From Actinomycetes bacterium (lineage in GTDB: Bacteria > Actinomycetota > Acidimicrobiia > Acidimicrobiales > Microtrichaceae): a DNA stretch of 64,000 bases. Location of the stretch: contig JAAEPF010000024.1 of assembly GCA_024222295.1 (NCBI GenBank), positions 248,001-312,000 of the forward strand, written 5' to 3'. The translations under genes and the position numbers were made by a program. Shown here piece after piece: positions 49,196 through 59,074 of the stretch. How positions within the stretch are numbered: position 1 is the stretch's first letter; each line of letters opens with the position of its first letter. Below the pieces are notes generated by a model. That model did no database searches, was not told where the DNA came from, and was given only the letters and a program-made list of their open reading frames with translations.

Positions 49196-51079
49196 GTGAC
49201 CAAGACCGTCCCTTCGCGCGCCCACGGGAAGCTGGGCTACCAGCCGTCTCTCGATGGCCTGCGCGCGATCTCGGTGGCGGCGGTGCTGCTCTACCACATG
49301 GATCTGGCGTGGATTCCCGGCGGGTTCCTCGGTGTCGAGGTGTTCTTTGTGGTGTCCGGATTCCTGATCACCGCACTGTTGATCGAGGAGCGCCACCACG
49401 AGGGATCGGTGTCGCTGCGCGGGTTCTGGACACGGCGGGCCAGGCGGCTGCTGCCGGCACTGTACGCGCTGCTGCTGGTCGTACCGGCGGTGACGCTGTT
49501 GTTCTACCGCGACGCCGCGGGGCGCCTCGGCGGCGACGTACTCGCAGCGCTGTTCTACGTGAGCAACTGGTGGCAGATCTTCCTCGACGAGTCCTACTTC
49601 GCGCAGGCGGGCCGCCCACCGGTGCTGCGCCACCTGTGGTCCCTGGCGGTGGAGGAGCAGTTCTACATCCTGTTCCCGGCGTTCTTCGTGTGGCTCCTGT
49701 CGCGTCACGGCCGCAACGCGACCCGAAACGTGCTGATCGTGATCGCCCTTGGCTCAGCCGTCTGGATGGCCGTGCTGTATGTGCCCTTCGAGGACCCGTC
49801 GAGGGTCTACTACGGCACCGACACCCGCTTGTCGGGCCTGTTGCTCGGCGCCGTGCTGGCAGTGGTGTGGACACCGTGGCGCAGTCGGGCGAAGCCGTCG
49901 CGGGCCGCGGGTCCGGCACTGGAGGTGGCCGGCGTGCTGGCGCTGGTGCTGCTGGCCTGGTTCTTCACCCGGGTCAACGAGTTCGACCCGTTCGTGTACC
50001 GCGGCGGCTTCCTGCTTCTCGACCTCGTGTGCATCGTGCTCATCGCGGTGCTGGTGCATCCTGCGGCCCGGCTCTCGAAGTTGCTGGCCATAGCGCCGCT
50101 GGTGTGGCTCGGCGTGCGCTCGTACTCGATCTACCTGTGGCACTGGCCGATCTTCGTGTTCACCCGTCCCGAGCTGGACGTGCCGCTGACCGGGTGGCCG
50201 CTGTTCTTCCTGCGGGTCGGGTTGACGCTCATCGCTGCGGAGCTGTCGTTCCGCCTGGTGGAGCAGCCGATCCGCAATGGGTCGATCAGCAAGGGCGTCG
50301 AGCGTTGGCGGGCGGCCGATGCCGAGCAGCGGGCGCGCATCCAGCAGAAGTGGTTCATCCGGGGCGGTACGCTCGCCGCCGTGGTGCTGCTCGTGGGCAT
50401 CGGCCTGATCGCTGCGGCCACCAGCTCCGACCGTGAACGCCTCGAGCTGGAAGCCGCCGGGGCGATCGGACTCGACGGGCTCACCGAGGAAGAGCTCGCT
50501 GCAGTCGAGGGAGCCACGATCGACACCACGACCACGACCGTGCCGCCGCCCACCGCTGCACCGGCTCCGGGGGAGACCCTGCCGAGCACCACCACGACCC
50601 TGCCGGTCGATGGCAACACTACGGCCACCGACGCCGTGGCCGTCGGGGACTCGGTCATGCTGGGCGCATCCGGGGCGCTGAGCAGCGTGATGCCAGGCAT
50701 CAGGGTCGATGCAAAGGTGTCACGGCAGTTCGACGACCTCGCCAACGCCGCCGCCTGGTACTCGACCTCGGGCAACATGCCCGGCACCGCGGTGGTGCAG
50801 ATCGGCAACAACGGCGTGCCCCAGGAAGACAAGATCGAGTGGATGATCGGCCAGCTCGGTGACCGCAAGGTCATCCTGGTGAACGCCAAGGTTGAGCGGC
50901 CGTGGGAGGCCATCTCCAACGAGCGCACGGCTGCCGCTGCCGCACGTCATGACAACGTGGAACTGGTCGACTGGTACACGCTGGCCAGCGAGCATCCCGA
51001 CTGGTTCGCAGCCGACGGAACCCACCTGCGACCGGCGGGCCAACTCGCGTACGCGCAGGCGATCCGCGAGCATCTCTGA
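49196..51079 (+). CDS. OafA/YrhL-type acyltransferase with C-terminal SGNH domain
   Basis: The 627-residue protein has an acyltransferase-3 membrane domain (YQPSLDGLRAISVAAVLLYH at the start, VEVFFVVSGFLITALLIEE, RHLWSLAVEEQFYILFP) with about 11 helices. A Thr/Pro-rich linker follows (about residues 440-475, with runs of Thr). An extracytoplasmic SGNH hydrolase-like domain begins at about 482 with VAVGDSVMLGASGAL (catalytic Ser in GDSV) and ends with DGTHLRPAGQLAYA (catalytic Asp/His). It O-acetylates or acylates envelope sugars. Start GTG with CACAAT six bases upstream. Confidence 0.92.
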   Translation: MTKTVPSRAHGKLGYQPSLDGLRAISVAAVLLYHMDLAWIPGGFLGVEVFFVVSGFLITALLIEERHHEGSVSLRGFWTRRARRLLPALYALLLVVPAVTLLFYRDAAGRLGGDVLAALFYVSNWWQIFLDESYFAQAGRPPVLRHLWSLAVEEQFYILFPAFFVWLLSRHGRNATRNVLIVIALGSAVWMAVLYVPFEDPSRVYYGTDTRLSGLLLGAVLAVVWTPWRSRAKPSRAAGPALEVAGVLALVLLAWFFTRVNEFDPFVYRGGFLLLDLVCIVLIAVLVHPAARLSKLLAIAPLVWLGVRSYSIYLWHWPIFVFTRPELDVPLTGWPLFFLRVGLTLIAAELSFRLVEQPIRNGSISKGVERWRAADAEQRARIQQKWFIRGGTLAAVVLLVGIGLIAAATSSDRERLELEAAGAIGLDGLTEEELAAVEGATIDTTTTTVPPPTAAPAPGETLPSTTTTLPVDGNTTATDAVAVGDSVMLGASGALSSVMPGIRVDAKVSRQFDDLANAAAWYSTSGNMPGTAVVQIGNNGVPQEDKIEWMIGQLGDRKVILVNAKVERPWEAISNERTAAAAARHDNVELVDWYTLASEHPDWFAADGTHLRPAGQLAYAQAIREHL

Positions 51080-52402
<1,323 letters not shown>

Positions 52403-52403
52403 G

Positions 52404-52736
52404 GTGAAGCGCCTGCTGGTCGTGCTGGCGCTCGCTGCGGTCGCCGTGGTGATCCTCGCCACGCCCGTTCGCGGATGGTGGTCCCAGCGTGCCGAAATCG
52501 AGGGCGCCCGCGACGAGCTCGCGGCGCTGCAGGTCGACAACGACCAGCTCGAGGAGCGCCTCGATCGGATCGTTGACCCCGCGGAACTGGAACTGATTGC
52601 GCGCGGCCAGCTCGGGCTCGTGCGCGAGGGCGAGGAGTCCTACGTGGTCCTGCCGCCTCCCACCGCGGGGCTCGTGTTGCCCAACTCGTGGCCGTTCAAC
52701 CGGCTGGCGGCCGCGATGCAGGAGGGCCAACCGTGA
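52404..52736 (+). CDS. FtsB/DivIC-type septum formation initiator
   Basis: The 110-residue protein has a single N-terminal membrane helix (LLVVLALAAVAVVILATPV, about 4-22) followed by a coiled coil (EIEGARDELAALQVDNDQLE, about 30-50) and the family end RLDRIVDPAELELIARGQLG, with the ELIAR..lGlv pattern. It bridges FtsL and FtsQ in the divisome. A GTG start lies two bases after the eno stop. The C-terminal 35 residues extend past the usual coil. The stop overlaps the GTG of the CoxL-like gene (GTGA). Confidence 0.9.
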   Translation: MKRLLVVLALAAVAVVILATPVRGWWSQRAEIEGARDELAALQVDNDQLEERLDRIVDPAELELIARGQLGLVREGEESYVVLPPPTAGLVLPNSWPFNRLAAAMQEGQP

Positions 52737-55054
52737 GCATCCTCGGCAACCGAGTGAAGCGGATCGAGGATCCCGACCTGCTGCTCGGTCGCGGCACCTT
52801 CCTCGATGACCTCGACGATCCGATGCTGCAGGGCGCCCTGCGGATCGTGTTCGTGCGCTCGTACTTCGCGCATGGCGAGTTGCTCGAGGTTGACACTGCA
52901 GAGGCCGAAACGATGCCGGGCGTCGTGGCGGTGTTCACGGCGGATGACATCGACCTCAACCTGCCGCGGCCCGGTGGCGCCGGTTCGCCCAAAGCGATGG
53001 CGCGGCCATGGCTGCCCAGCGACCGCGTTCGGTTCGTCGGCGAGCCCGTGGCGATGATCGTGGCCGAGACCACGTCGCAAGGAGTCGATGCTGCCGAGAT
53101 GGTGATGGTCGACGTCGACCCGTTGCCGGCCGTGGTCGGGATCGATGCCGGCTTCGCGGACGACACGTTGCTGTTTCCCGAGACGGGCACCAACCGCAAC
53201 AGCCTGATGGACGACGGATGGGGGGACGGCGGCCAGGCACCCGATGACGACGAGTTCTGGCAGGGCTGCGACGTGGTTGTCCGTGAGCGGATCGAGAACC
53301 AGCGCATCGCGGGTGTGTCGCTGGAGGGGCGGGCCAGCGCCGCCGCGTTCGTGGATGGCCGCCTGTACCAGTGGATCTCGTCGCAGAATGTGCACGGCGC
53401 GAGGGCGGAGATCACTGCGGCGCACGGGCTCGACAAGGAGTCTGTGAGGGTGACGGCCCCGGACGTCGGCGGTGGCTTCGGACCCAAGATCAACCCGAGT
53501 CCGGAGGACGTGCTCGTCGGATGGGCGGCCCGCCGGCTGGCCCGGCCCGCCATCTGGGTCGAGACCCGCTCGGAGAACCTCACCGCACAGTCCCAGGGCC
53601 GCGGGCACTCGCACCAGATCGCGATCGGGGGAACCCGCGACGGCCGCATCCTCGCCTACGAGCTCGACATCCGAGCTGATTCGGGTGCCTACCCCCGGCT
53701 CGGCTCGTTCCTCCCCCATTTCACCCGGATCATGGCCTCCGGCGTCTACGACATCGCACGGGTCCGCAGCAGGGCGGAGTCGGTTGTCACCAATTCCGTA
53801 CCCACCGAGGCCTACCGCGGGGCGGGGCGGCCGGAGGCGACGGCCACCATCGAACGAGCGGTCGACCTGTTCGCCGCGGAGTGTGGCCTCGACCCCGTGG
53901 AGGTCCGGCGACGGAATCTCCTGGCACCGTTCGACGAGCCGCACCGAACGCCGGCGGGAGCCACCTACGACTGCGGCGACTACGCGCTGTCGCTCGACCT
54001 TGCACTCGAGGCAGCCGACTACGAGGCCCTTAGGGACGAACAGGCGGCGTTGCGTGCATCGGGCTCGCGCACAGCGCTGGGCATCGGTGTGTCCACATAC
54101 GTGGAGATCACCGGCGCGGGAGTGACCGATGAGTACGCCAAGGTGGAGATCAAGGCCGACTCCGGCGTCGCGGGTGGTGTTCGCGCAATGGTGCTCACCG
54201 GATCGTCTCCACACGGCCAGGGTCTGCACACGGCGCTCGCAATGATCGTTTCGGACCGCCTGGGCATACCCATCGATGCGGTCACCGTGCGTCATGGCGA
54301 CACCGACCTCGTACCCAGGGGAATGGGCACGATGGGGAGCCGTTCGCTGCAGATGGGTGGCTCGGCCGTCGCGATGGCCTCGGACCGGGTGCTCGAGGCA
54401 GCACGCGCGCTTGCGGCCGACGAACTGGAGGCCGCTGTCGGCGATGTGCTGCTCGATGGCGGGGCCGGGGTGTTCCACGTAGCCGGCACACCGGCGCGGT
54501 CGGTGTCGTGGGCTCGGGTTGGCGAGCTTGCGGAGCAGTCGGGCTCGGCACTGTCGGTCGGCGACTCGTTCGATACCGAGGGTCTGACGTTTCCCAACGG
54601 CTGTCATGTGGCGGTCGTGGAGGTCGACCTCGACACCGGCCTGGTCGGCCTGCGCCGTCTGGTGGCGGCCGATGATGCGGGCCGGATCCTCAATCCGATG
54701 CTCGCCGAGGGCCAGCGCCACGGCGGGATAGCTCAGGGAGTGGCACAGGCCCTGTTCGAGGCTGTGCGGTTCGATGTGGACGGGAACCCGCTCACCGCTA
54801 CCCTTGCCGACTACGGAGTGCCCTCTGCGGCGGACGTCCCCGGCTGGGACCTCGTCGACGTGGCCACTCCGACCCCTATGAACCCACTCGGTGCCAAGGG
54901 CATTGGTGAGTCAGGCACGATCGGTGCGACACCAGCCGTGCAGTCCGCGGTGATCGACGCGGTCTCGCACCTCGGCATCCGCCACATCGACATGCCGCTC
55001 ACTCCGGAGACCGTCTGGAATGCACTCCAGGGGGCGACGAACGGAGACGAGTAG
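52733..55054 (+). CDS. Xanthine-dehydrogenase/CoxL family molybdopterin-binding subunit (orphan)
   Basis: The 773-residue protein is the large molybdenum subunit of the xanthine oxidase family. N-terminal a/b hammerhead: LLGRGTFLDDLDDP and VRFVGEPVAMIVAE. Mo-cofactor motifs: APDVGGGFGPK (about 243), EAYRGAGRPEAT (about 357), GMGTMGSRSLQMGG and the catalytic GAKGIGESGTIGATPAV (about 719, Glu). The active-site AYRGAGR loop is not the AYxCSFR of true CO dehydrogenase, so a purine, aldehyde or aromatic substrate is likely. No FAD or 2Fe-2S subunit is in the window. It sits unusually between ftsB and an ABC exporter with overlapping stops. Confidence 0.93.
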   Translation: MSILGNRVKRIEDPDLLLGRGTFLDDLDDPMLQGALRIVFVRSYFAHGELLEVDTAEAETMPGVVAVFTADDIDLNLPRPGGAGSPKAMARPWLPSDRVRFVGEPVAMIVAETTSQGVDAAEMVMVDVDPLPAVVGIDAGFADDTLLFPETGTNRNSLMDDGWGDGGQAPDDDEFWQGCDVVVRERIENQRIAGVSLEGRASAAAFVDGRLYQWISSQNVHGARAEITAAHGLDKESVRVTAPDVGGGFGPKINPSPEDVLVGWAARRLARPAIWVETRSENLTAQSQGRGHSHQIAIGGTRDGRILAYELDIRADSGAYPRLGSFLPHFTRIMASGVYDIARVRSRAESVVTNSVPTEAYRGAGRPEATATIERAVDLFAAECGLDPVEVRRRNLLAPFDEPHRTPAGATYDCGDYALSLDLALEAADYEALRDEQAALRASGSRTALGIGVSTYVEITGAGVTDEYAKVEIKADSGVAGGVRAMVLTGSSPHGQGLHTALAMIVSDRLGIPIDAVTVRHGDTDLVPRGMGTMGSRSLQMGGSAVAMASDRVLEAARALAADELEAAVGDVLLDGGAGVFHVAGTPARSVSWARVGELAEQSGSALSVGDSFDTEGLTFPNGCHVAVVEVDLDTGLVGLRRLVAADDAGRILNPMLAEGQRHGGIAQGVAQALFEAVRFDVDGNPLTATLADYGVPSAADVPGWDLVDVATPTPMNPLGAKGIGESGTIGATPAVQSAVIDAVSHLGIRHIDMPLTPETVWNALQGATNGDE

Positions 55055-56025
55055 TGACAGATCCCATCATCGCGGAGAACCTCCGACGTACCTTCGACGA
55101 CGTCGTCGCGGTGGACGGAGTCGACATGTCCGTGGCCGAGGGCGAGGTGTTCGGCTTCCTGGGCCCGAACGGGGCCGGCAAGTCGACCTGCGTGAGGATG
55201 CTGGTGACGCTGCTCAGCCCCAGCGCCGGAACCGCCAGGGTCGCCGGCTACGACGTGGTCGCCGAGTCGGCACAGGTCCGGGCCAACATCGGAGTGGCCC
55301 TCCAGGACGCCGCTATCGACCCGCTGATGACCGGTCGTGAACTCCTGAAGCTGCAGGCCGTCATGCACGGCATCGGCCGCAAGGAGGGAGCGGAGCGCTC
55401 CGACGTTCTGCTCGAGCGCGTGGGTCTCACCGACGCCGCCGACAGGCTGGTCGGCGGCTACTCCGGCGGCATGCGGCGCCGCCTCGACCTGGCACTCGCC
55501 CTGATGCACGAGCCCAAGGTGCTCTTCCTGGACGAGCCCACCACGGGCCTCGACCCGATGAGCCGCCTGAACCTATGGGAGGAGGTGCGCCGCCTCAACA
55601 CCGAGCTCGGCACCACCGTGTTCCTCACGACTCAGTACCTCGAGGAGGCGGACGAGCTGGCCCACCGGGTAGCTATCATCGACCAGGGCAGGATCGTGCG
55701 CGAAGGCACGCCCGGTGCCCTCAAGGACGCAGTCGGATGCCCGACCCTGCGTGTGGACGTGGCTCCGGAGAGCTTCGAACGCACGAGGGAGCTGATGCTG
55801 GGCTTCGGTGAGGAGCGCGCGGCCCGCAAGGGCAGGGTGGCGGTCGGCCTCGAGGCCGGTGCCGCAGCCATGACAGAGGTTGTCCGTACGCTCGACGACG
55901 CCGGTGTCGAGGTGATCCACATGGAGCTCGACGCCCCGAGCCTCGACGACGTGTTCGCAGATGCCACCGGCAGGCGTCTCGAGGGAGCCGCCGCGGAGGC
56001 GGAGGTCACGGAGCCCGCTCCGTGA
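55054..56025 (+). CDS. ABC exporter ATP-binding protein (DrrA type)
   Basis: The 323-residue single-ABC protein has Walker A GPNGAGKSTC, Q-loop GVALQDAAID, signature YSGGMRRRLDLALAL, Walker B VLFLDEPTTGLDP and switch His in the FLTTQYLEEADEL segment (TTQ instead of TTH). A C-terminal DrrA-type extension (about 225-323: PTLRVDVAPESFERT) is present. It pairs with the two ABC-2 permeases that follow. GTG start overlaps the CoxL-like stop by one base. Typical exports are drugs, lipids or polysaccharide precursors; the substrate is unknown. Confidence 0.93.
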   Translation: MTDPIIAENLRRTFDDVVAVDGVDMSVAEGEVFGFLGPNGAGKSTCVRMLVTLLSPSAGTARVAGYDVVAESAQVRANIGVALQDAAIDPLMTGRELLKLQAVMHGIGRKEGAERSDVLLERVGLTDAADRLVGGYSGGMRRRLDLALALMHEPKVLFLDEPTTGLDPMSRLNLWEEVRRLNTELGTTVFLTTQYLEEADELAHRVAIIDQGRIVREGTPGALKDAVGCPTLRVDVAPESFERTRELMLGFGEERAARKGRVAVGLEAGAAAMTEVVRTLDDAGVEVIHMELDAPSLDDVFADATGRRLEGAAAEAEVTEPAP

Positions 56026-56840
56026 CGACCGCCAGCCCCGCTCAGGCCGCGAAGACGAACGCGATCACCCAGTCGTGGGCGCTGTCGGTGCGCGCCATCG
56101 TCCGATTCGCGCGACAGCCCACGAGCTGGATCCCCGGCACGATCTTCCCGTTGTTGCTCGTGGCCGTGAACTCCTCGGCCATGTCCCGCGTGACCATGAT
56201 CGACTCAGCAGGCTTCCCGCCGGGCACCAACTTCCTCATGTTCCTGCTGCCGGCCGCGATCATCCAGGGCGTGATGTTCGGTGGGATCAACGGCGGCGCC
56301 GAGCTGGCCACCGACATCCAGACGGGCTTCTTCGACCGGATGGTCTCCTCCCCGGTGAGCCGGTCCTCGATCCTGATCGGCCGCCTCGGTGGTGCGATGG
56401 CCTTCGCCGGCGCCCAGGCGGTCCTCTTCCAGCTGATCCTCTGGCCCTTTGGCGCGGATGTGGTCGCAGGCATTCCGGGCAGGCTGATCCTTGTGGCGGT
56501 CGCCGTGGTGCTCGCACTCGGATTCGGTGCCCTGGCCGCCGGGGTCGCTGCCCGCTCGGGTCAGGCAGAGGCCGTGCAGGGATTCTTCCCCCTCGTGTTC
56601 ATCACGCTGTTCCTGTCGAGTTGCTTCTTCCCCACGTCTCTCATGACCGGCTGGTACCGGGCAATAGCGGAGTGGAACCCGATCACGTTCATGGTCGACG
56701 GGATGCGCCACCAGGTGATGTATGGCCTGAGCTGGAGCGAGGCCGCCATAGCTCTGGGCACCGCCGCCGCCATCTGCGTGCTCGGACTGTGGTTCGCAGT
56801 GACGGGGGTCCGCCGCCGGATCGAGAGCGGTGGCGTATGA
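56022..56840 (+). CDS. ABC-2 type transporter permease (first)
   Basis: The 272-residue DrrB-like protein has six hydrophobic helices. The N-terminal amphipathic segment IVRFARQPTSWIPGTIFPLL leads into the first helix; a family-typical loop is QTGFFDRMVSSPVSRSSILIG, followed by QGFFPLVFITLFLSS and AEWNPITFMVDGMRHQV (family: NP.ty.vda.R). It overlaps the ATPase gene by four bases (GTGA) and the second permease by four bases (ATGA). The two permeases likely form a heterodimer. Confidence 0.92.
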   Translation: MTTASPAQAAKTNAITQSWALSVRAIVRFARQPTSWIPGTIFPLLLVAVNSSAMSRVTMIDSAGFPPGTNFLMFLLPAAIIQGVMFGGINGGAELATDIQTGFFDRMVSSPVSRSSILIGRLGGAMAFAGAQAVLFQLILWPFGADVVAGIPGRLILVAVAVVLALGFGALAAGVAARSGQAEAVQGFFPLVFITLFLSSCFFPTSLMTGWYRAIAEWNPITFMVDGMRHQVMYGLSWSEAAIALGTAAAICVLGLWFAVTGVRRRIESGGV

Positions 56841-57607
56841 GCGTGCCCGCACTCCCCATGATGAACGCTCTGGTGGGGCGCAGCGCGGTCAACCTCCGGC
56901 GCATTCCCGTGGCGCTTGTCCCGCTCGTGGTGATGCCCATCTTCTTCACCGTGGCGTTCTCGGGCACGTTCAGCGGGCTCACGCAGCTTCCCGGATACCC
57001 CACGGACAACATCTACAACTGGATGGTTCCCTACGCCTGCGTGCAGACAGCCGCCTTCGGAGCGCTCGGGGCCGCTTTCGCCCTGGGTCGCGACCTCGAG
57101 GAGGGCTTCTACGACAGGTTGCTGCTCTCACCGGCCTCCCGCTGGGTGGTGCCCACAGCCGGGATGTCGTGGTCGGTGATCCGTACTGCGATTCCGCTCG
57201 TCATCACCCTCACCATCGGCACGATCGCCGGCATGACCTACCCGGGTGGCTTCATGGCGGTGTTCTGGCTGGCCGTGGCCTCGGCGGGGGTCGCCGTCAT
57301 GGGCGGCCTCTGGGGCATGGGCGTGATGTACCGGGCCAAACGCCAGTCGGCCGGCGGCCTCGTGCAGGTCGGCCTGTTCGTGGCGCTGTTCCTGTCGATC
57401 GGCACCGTGCCGCTGGAGCTGATGGAGGGCTGGCTTCCCGAGGTGGCGCAGTACAACCCGATCACGCCCATCCTCACCCTGGCGAGGGCGGGCTTCGTGG
57501 GCACCGGCGAATGGGACGACATATGGCCCGGGCTCGTGTCGATCGCCGGCTCGTGTGTGTTGCTCGCCTGGTTCGCCCAGCGGGGGATGAAGAAGCTCAC
57601 GCCCTGA
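56837..57607 (+). CDS. ABC-2 type transporter permease (second)
   Basis: The 256-residue protein has six helices and the same ABC-2 architecture: NLRRIPVALVPLVVMPIFF at the start, LEEGFYDRLLLSPASRWVV in the coupling region and AQYNPITPILTLARAGF near the end. Its start ATG overlaps the stop of the first permease. The coding frame also runs open upstream through the first permease gene, but that part is a shadow. It closes the eno-to-exporter run and converges with the SDR gene across 16 bases. Confidence 0.92.
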   Translation: MSVPALPMMNALVGRSAVNLRRIPVALVPLVVMPIFFTVAFSGTFSGLTQLPGYPTDNIYNWMVPYACVQTAAFGALGAAFALGRDLEEGFYDRLLLSPASRWVVPTAGMSWSVIRTAIPLVITLTIGTIAGMTYPGGFMAVFWLAVASAGVAVMGGLWGMGVMYRAKRQSAGGLVQVGLFVALFLSIGTVPLELMEGWLPEVAQYNPITPILTLARAGFVGTGEWDDIWPGLVSIAGSCVLLAWFAQRGMKKLTP

Positions 57608-57623
57608 GGGATCCCGGCAACGT

Positions 57624-58388
57624 CTACTGCAGTCCGCGGAAGGCCCCGCCGTCGATGTGCAGGCCCACGCCGGTCACGAAGCGTGCCTGCTGGGAGCACA
57701 TCATCGCCGCCACCGATCCGAAATCGGCCGCGTCGCCGAGGTCGCCTGCGGGGATGTCGGCGCGCAACTGTTCCGCCTGGTCGCCACCCAGCTTCGCCAC
57801 CCGGTCGGTTCGGTGGGTGCCCGGCTGGAGGTTGTTGACGGTCACGCCATCCGGTGCGACCTCCGTCGACAGCAGCTTGAGGAACGCCGCCACGCCCGCT
57901 CGTGCCACGTTGGATGCCGCGAGGAAGTCGATGGGCTGGCGTGAGCCGATCGAGGTGATGCCGAGGATCCGGCCCCAACCGCGTTCGCGCATGGGTCCGA
58001 CGGCTGCCTGGGCCAACGCGATCGTCGCAAGGCAGTTCATCTCGACTGCGGCCCTGTACTGGTCGATGTCGGTTTGCGAGGCGAAACCCGGCGGTGGGCC
58101 GCCGGCGTTGCACACGAGGATGTCGAGCTGTCCGCCGAGGTTGTCCGCCGCCTGCTCCACGAAGTCGGTCGCACCATCGGCGTTGGAGACGTCGGCGACG
58201 AGTCCGATCGGCCAGGCCCCTGTCGCCGCTTCACCGAGTGACGCCACCGCCTGGGTGAGCCGCCCCTCGTCGCGGCCACATATCGCCACGTCAACGCCCT
58301 CGGCAGCCAGCGCTGCTGCAACCGCGTATCCCAGTCCGCCGCTGCCGGCGGCAACCGCTGCCTTCTTGCCTTCGATGCCCAGGTCCAT
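57624..58388 (-). CDS. Atypical short-chain dehydrogenase/reductase lacking the Tyr-Lys catalytic pair
   Basis: The 254 residues have the Rossmann motif AVAAGSGGLGYAVAAALA (GxxxGxG modified), the acidic/basic cofactor loop ICGRDEGRL, VADVSNADG and LVCNAGGPP (NAG). Where YxxxK should follow the catalytic Ser strand, the sequence is SIGSRQPIDFLAASNVARAG, so Tyr becomes Leu or Phe and Lys becomes Asn. This L…SN..R pattern marks a known divergent SDR group of unclear activity. C-terminal VTGVGLHIDGGAF is normal. It precedes the potassium genes in position but has its own start. Confidence 0.88.
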   Translation of the reverse strand: MDLGIEGKKAAVAAGSGGLGYAVAAALAAEGVDVAICGRDEGRLTQAVASLGEAATGAWPIGLVADVSNADGATDFVEQAADNLGGQLDILVCNAGGPPPGFASQTDIDQYRAAVEMNCLATIALAQAAVGPMRERGWGRILGITSIGSRQPIDFLAASNVARAGVAAFLKLLSTEVAPDGVTVNNLQPGTHRTDRVAKLGGDQAEQLRADIPAGDLGDAADFGSVAAMMCSQQARFVTGVGLHIDGGAFRGLQ

Positions 58389-58399
58389 GGGTGTCGATC

Positions 58400-59074
58400 C
58401 TACGGGCGCTGCTGCGCGAGCTTCGCGAAGCGGCCCACCGAGTCGACCGAGCCGGCCACGAGCAGCAGGTCTCCCTCCACGAACTCCGTGTCGTTGGTGG
58501 TGAGGGCGAAGCTGCCGCCCGGTGGCTTGTGGCAGATGGCGGTTACCGAATGCGAGTGCGGGATGTCGGCCGCTTCGGCAGTCATCCCAACGAACCTCGC
58601 GGGCACCACCACCTCGGCCATCACGAACCCCGGATCGAGCTCGATGTAGTCATCGACGGAGCTCGAGATGCGGTGCGCCACGCGCCGTCCGGCGTCGGTC
58701 TCCGGGAAGATGATGTGGTTGGCGCCGACGCGTTCGAGGATCCGGCGGTGCTGCTGGGTCATCGCCTTGGCCCAGATGTCGGGCACGCCGATGTCGGACA
58801 ACGTGGCAGTTGCCAGGATGCTGGCCTGGATGGAGTCGCCGATGCCGACCACCCCGTGGCCCGAGTCGGCGACTCCCAGTTGGGTCATGGTCTGTTCATC
58901 GGTGGCGTCGCCCACCTCCGCGAACGTGAGTATCTCGGTGCAGGCCTTGATCACGGCCTCGTCGATGTCGATACCCATCACATCGTGGCCCTCGTCGTAG
59001 AGCTGTTCCGCGAGGGCGCGACCGAACCGTCCGAGTCCGACCACCACGATGGTGCCGTTGTGGTTCCTAGCCAA
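58400..59074 (-). CDS. TrkA/KtrA-type potassium uptake regulatory protein
   Basis: The 224-residue RCK protein has an N-terminal Rossmann domain (IVVVGLGRFGRALAEQLYDE, with GIDIDEAV as the acidic ribose-binding end) and a C-terminal TrkA-C domain (VVPARFVGMTAEAADI through VEGDLLLVAGSVDSVGRF). It binds nucleotide and gates the channel-like KtrB partner. The TTG start overlaps the 3' end of the partner gene by eight bases. KtrA length (about 220) with one RCK unit fits the Ktr rather than the E. coli TrkA (two units) type. Confidence 0.92.
   Translation of the reverse strand: MARNHNGTIVVVGLGRFGRALAEQLYDEGHDVMGIDIDEAVIKACTEILTFAEVGDATDEQTMTQLGVADSGHGVVGIGDSIQASILATATLSDIGVPDIWAKAMTQQHRRILERVGANHIIFPETDAGRRVAHRISSSVDDYIELDPGFVMAEVVVPARFVGMTAEAADIPHSHSVTAICHKPPGGSFALTTNDTEFVEGDLLLVAGSVDSVGRFAKLAQQRP

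Noticed and set aside
52640-54721. 693-codon minus-strand open frame opposite the CoxL-like gene
   Set aside because: Shadow of a well-supported gene; no motifs and low-complexity His/Arg/Gly composition.
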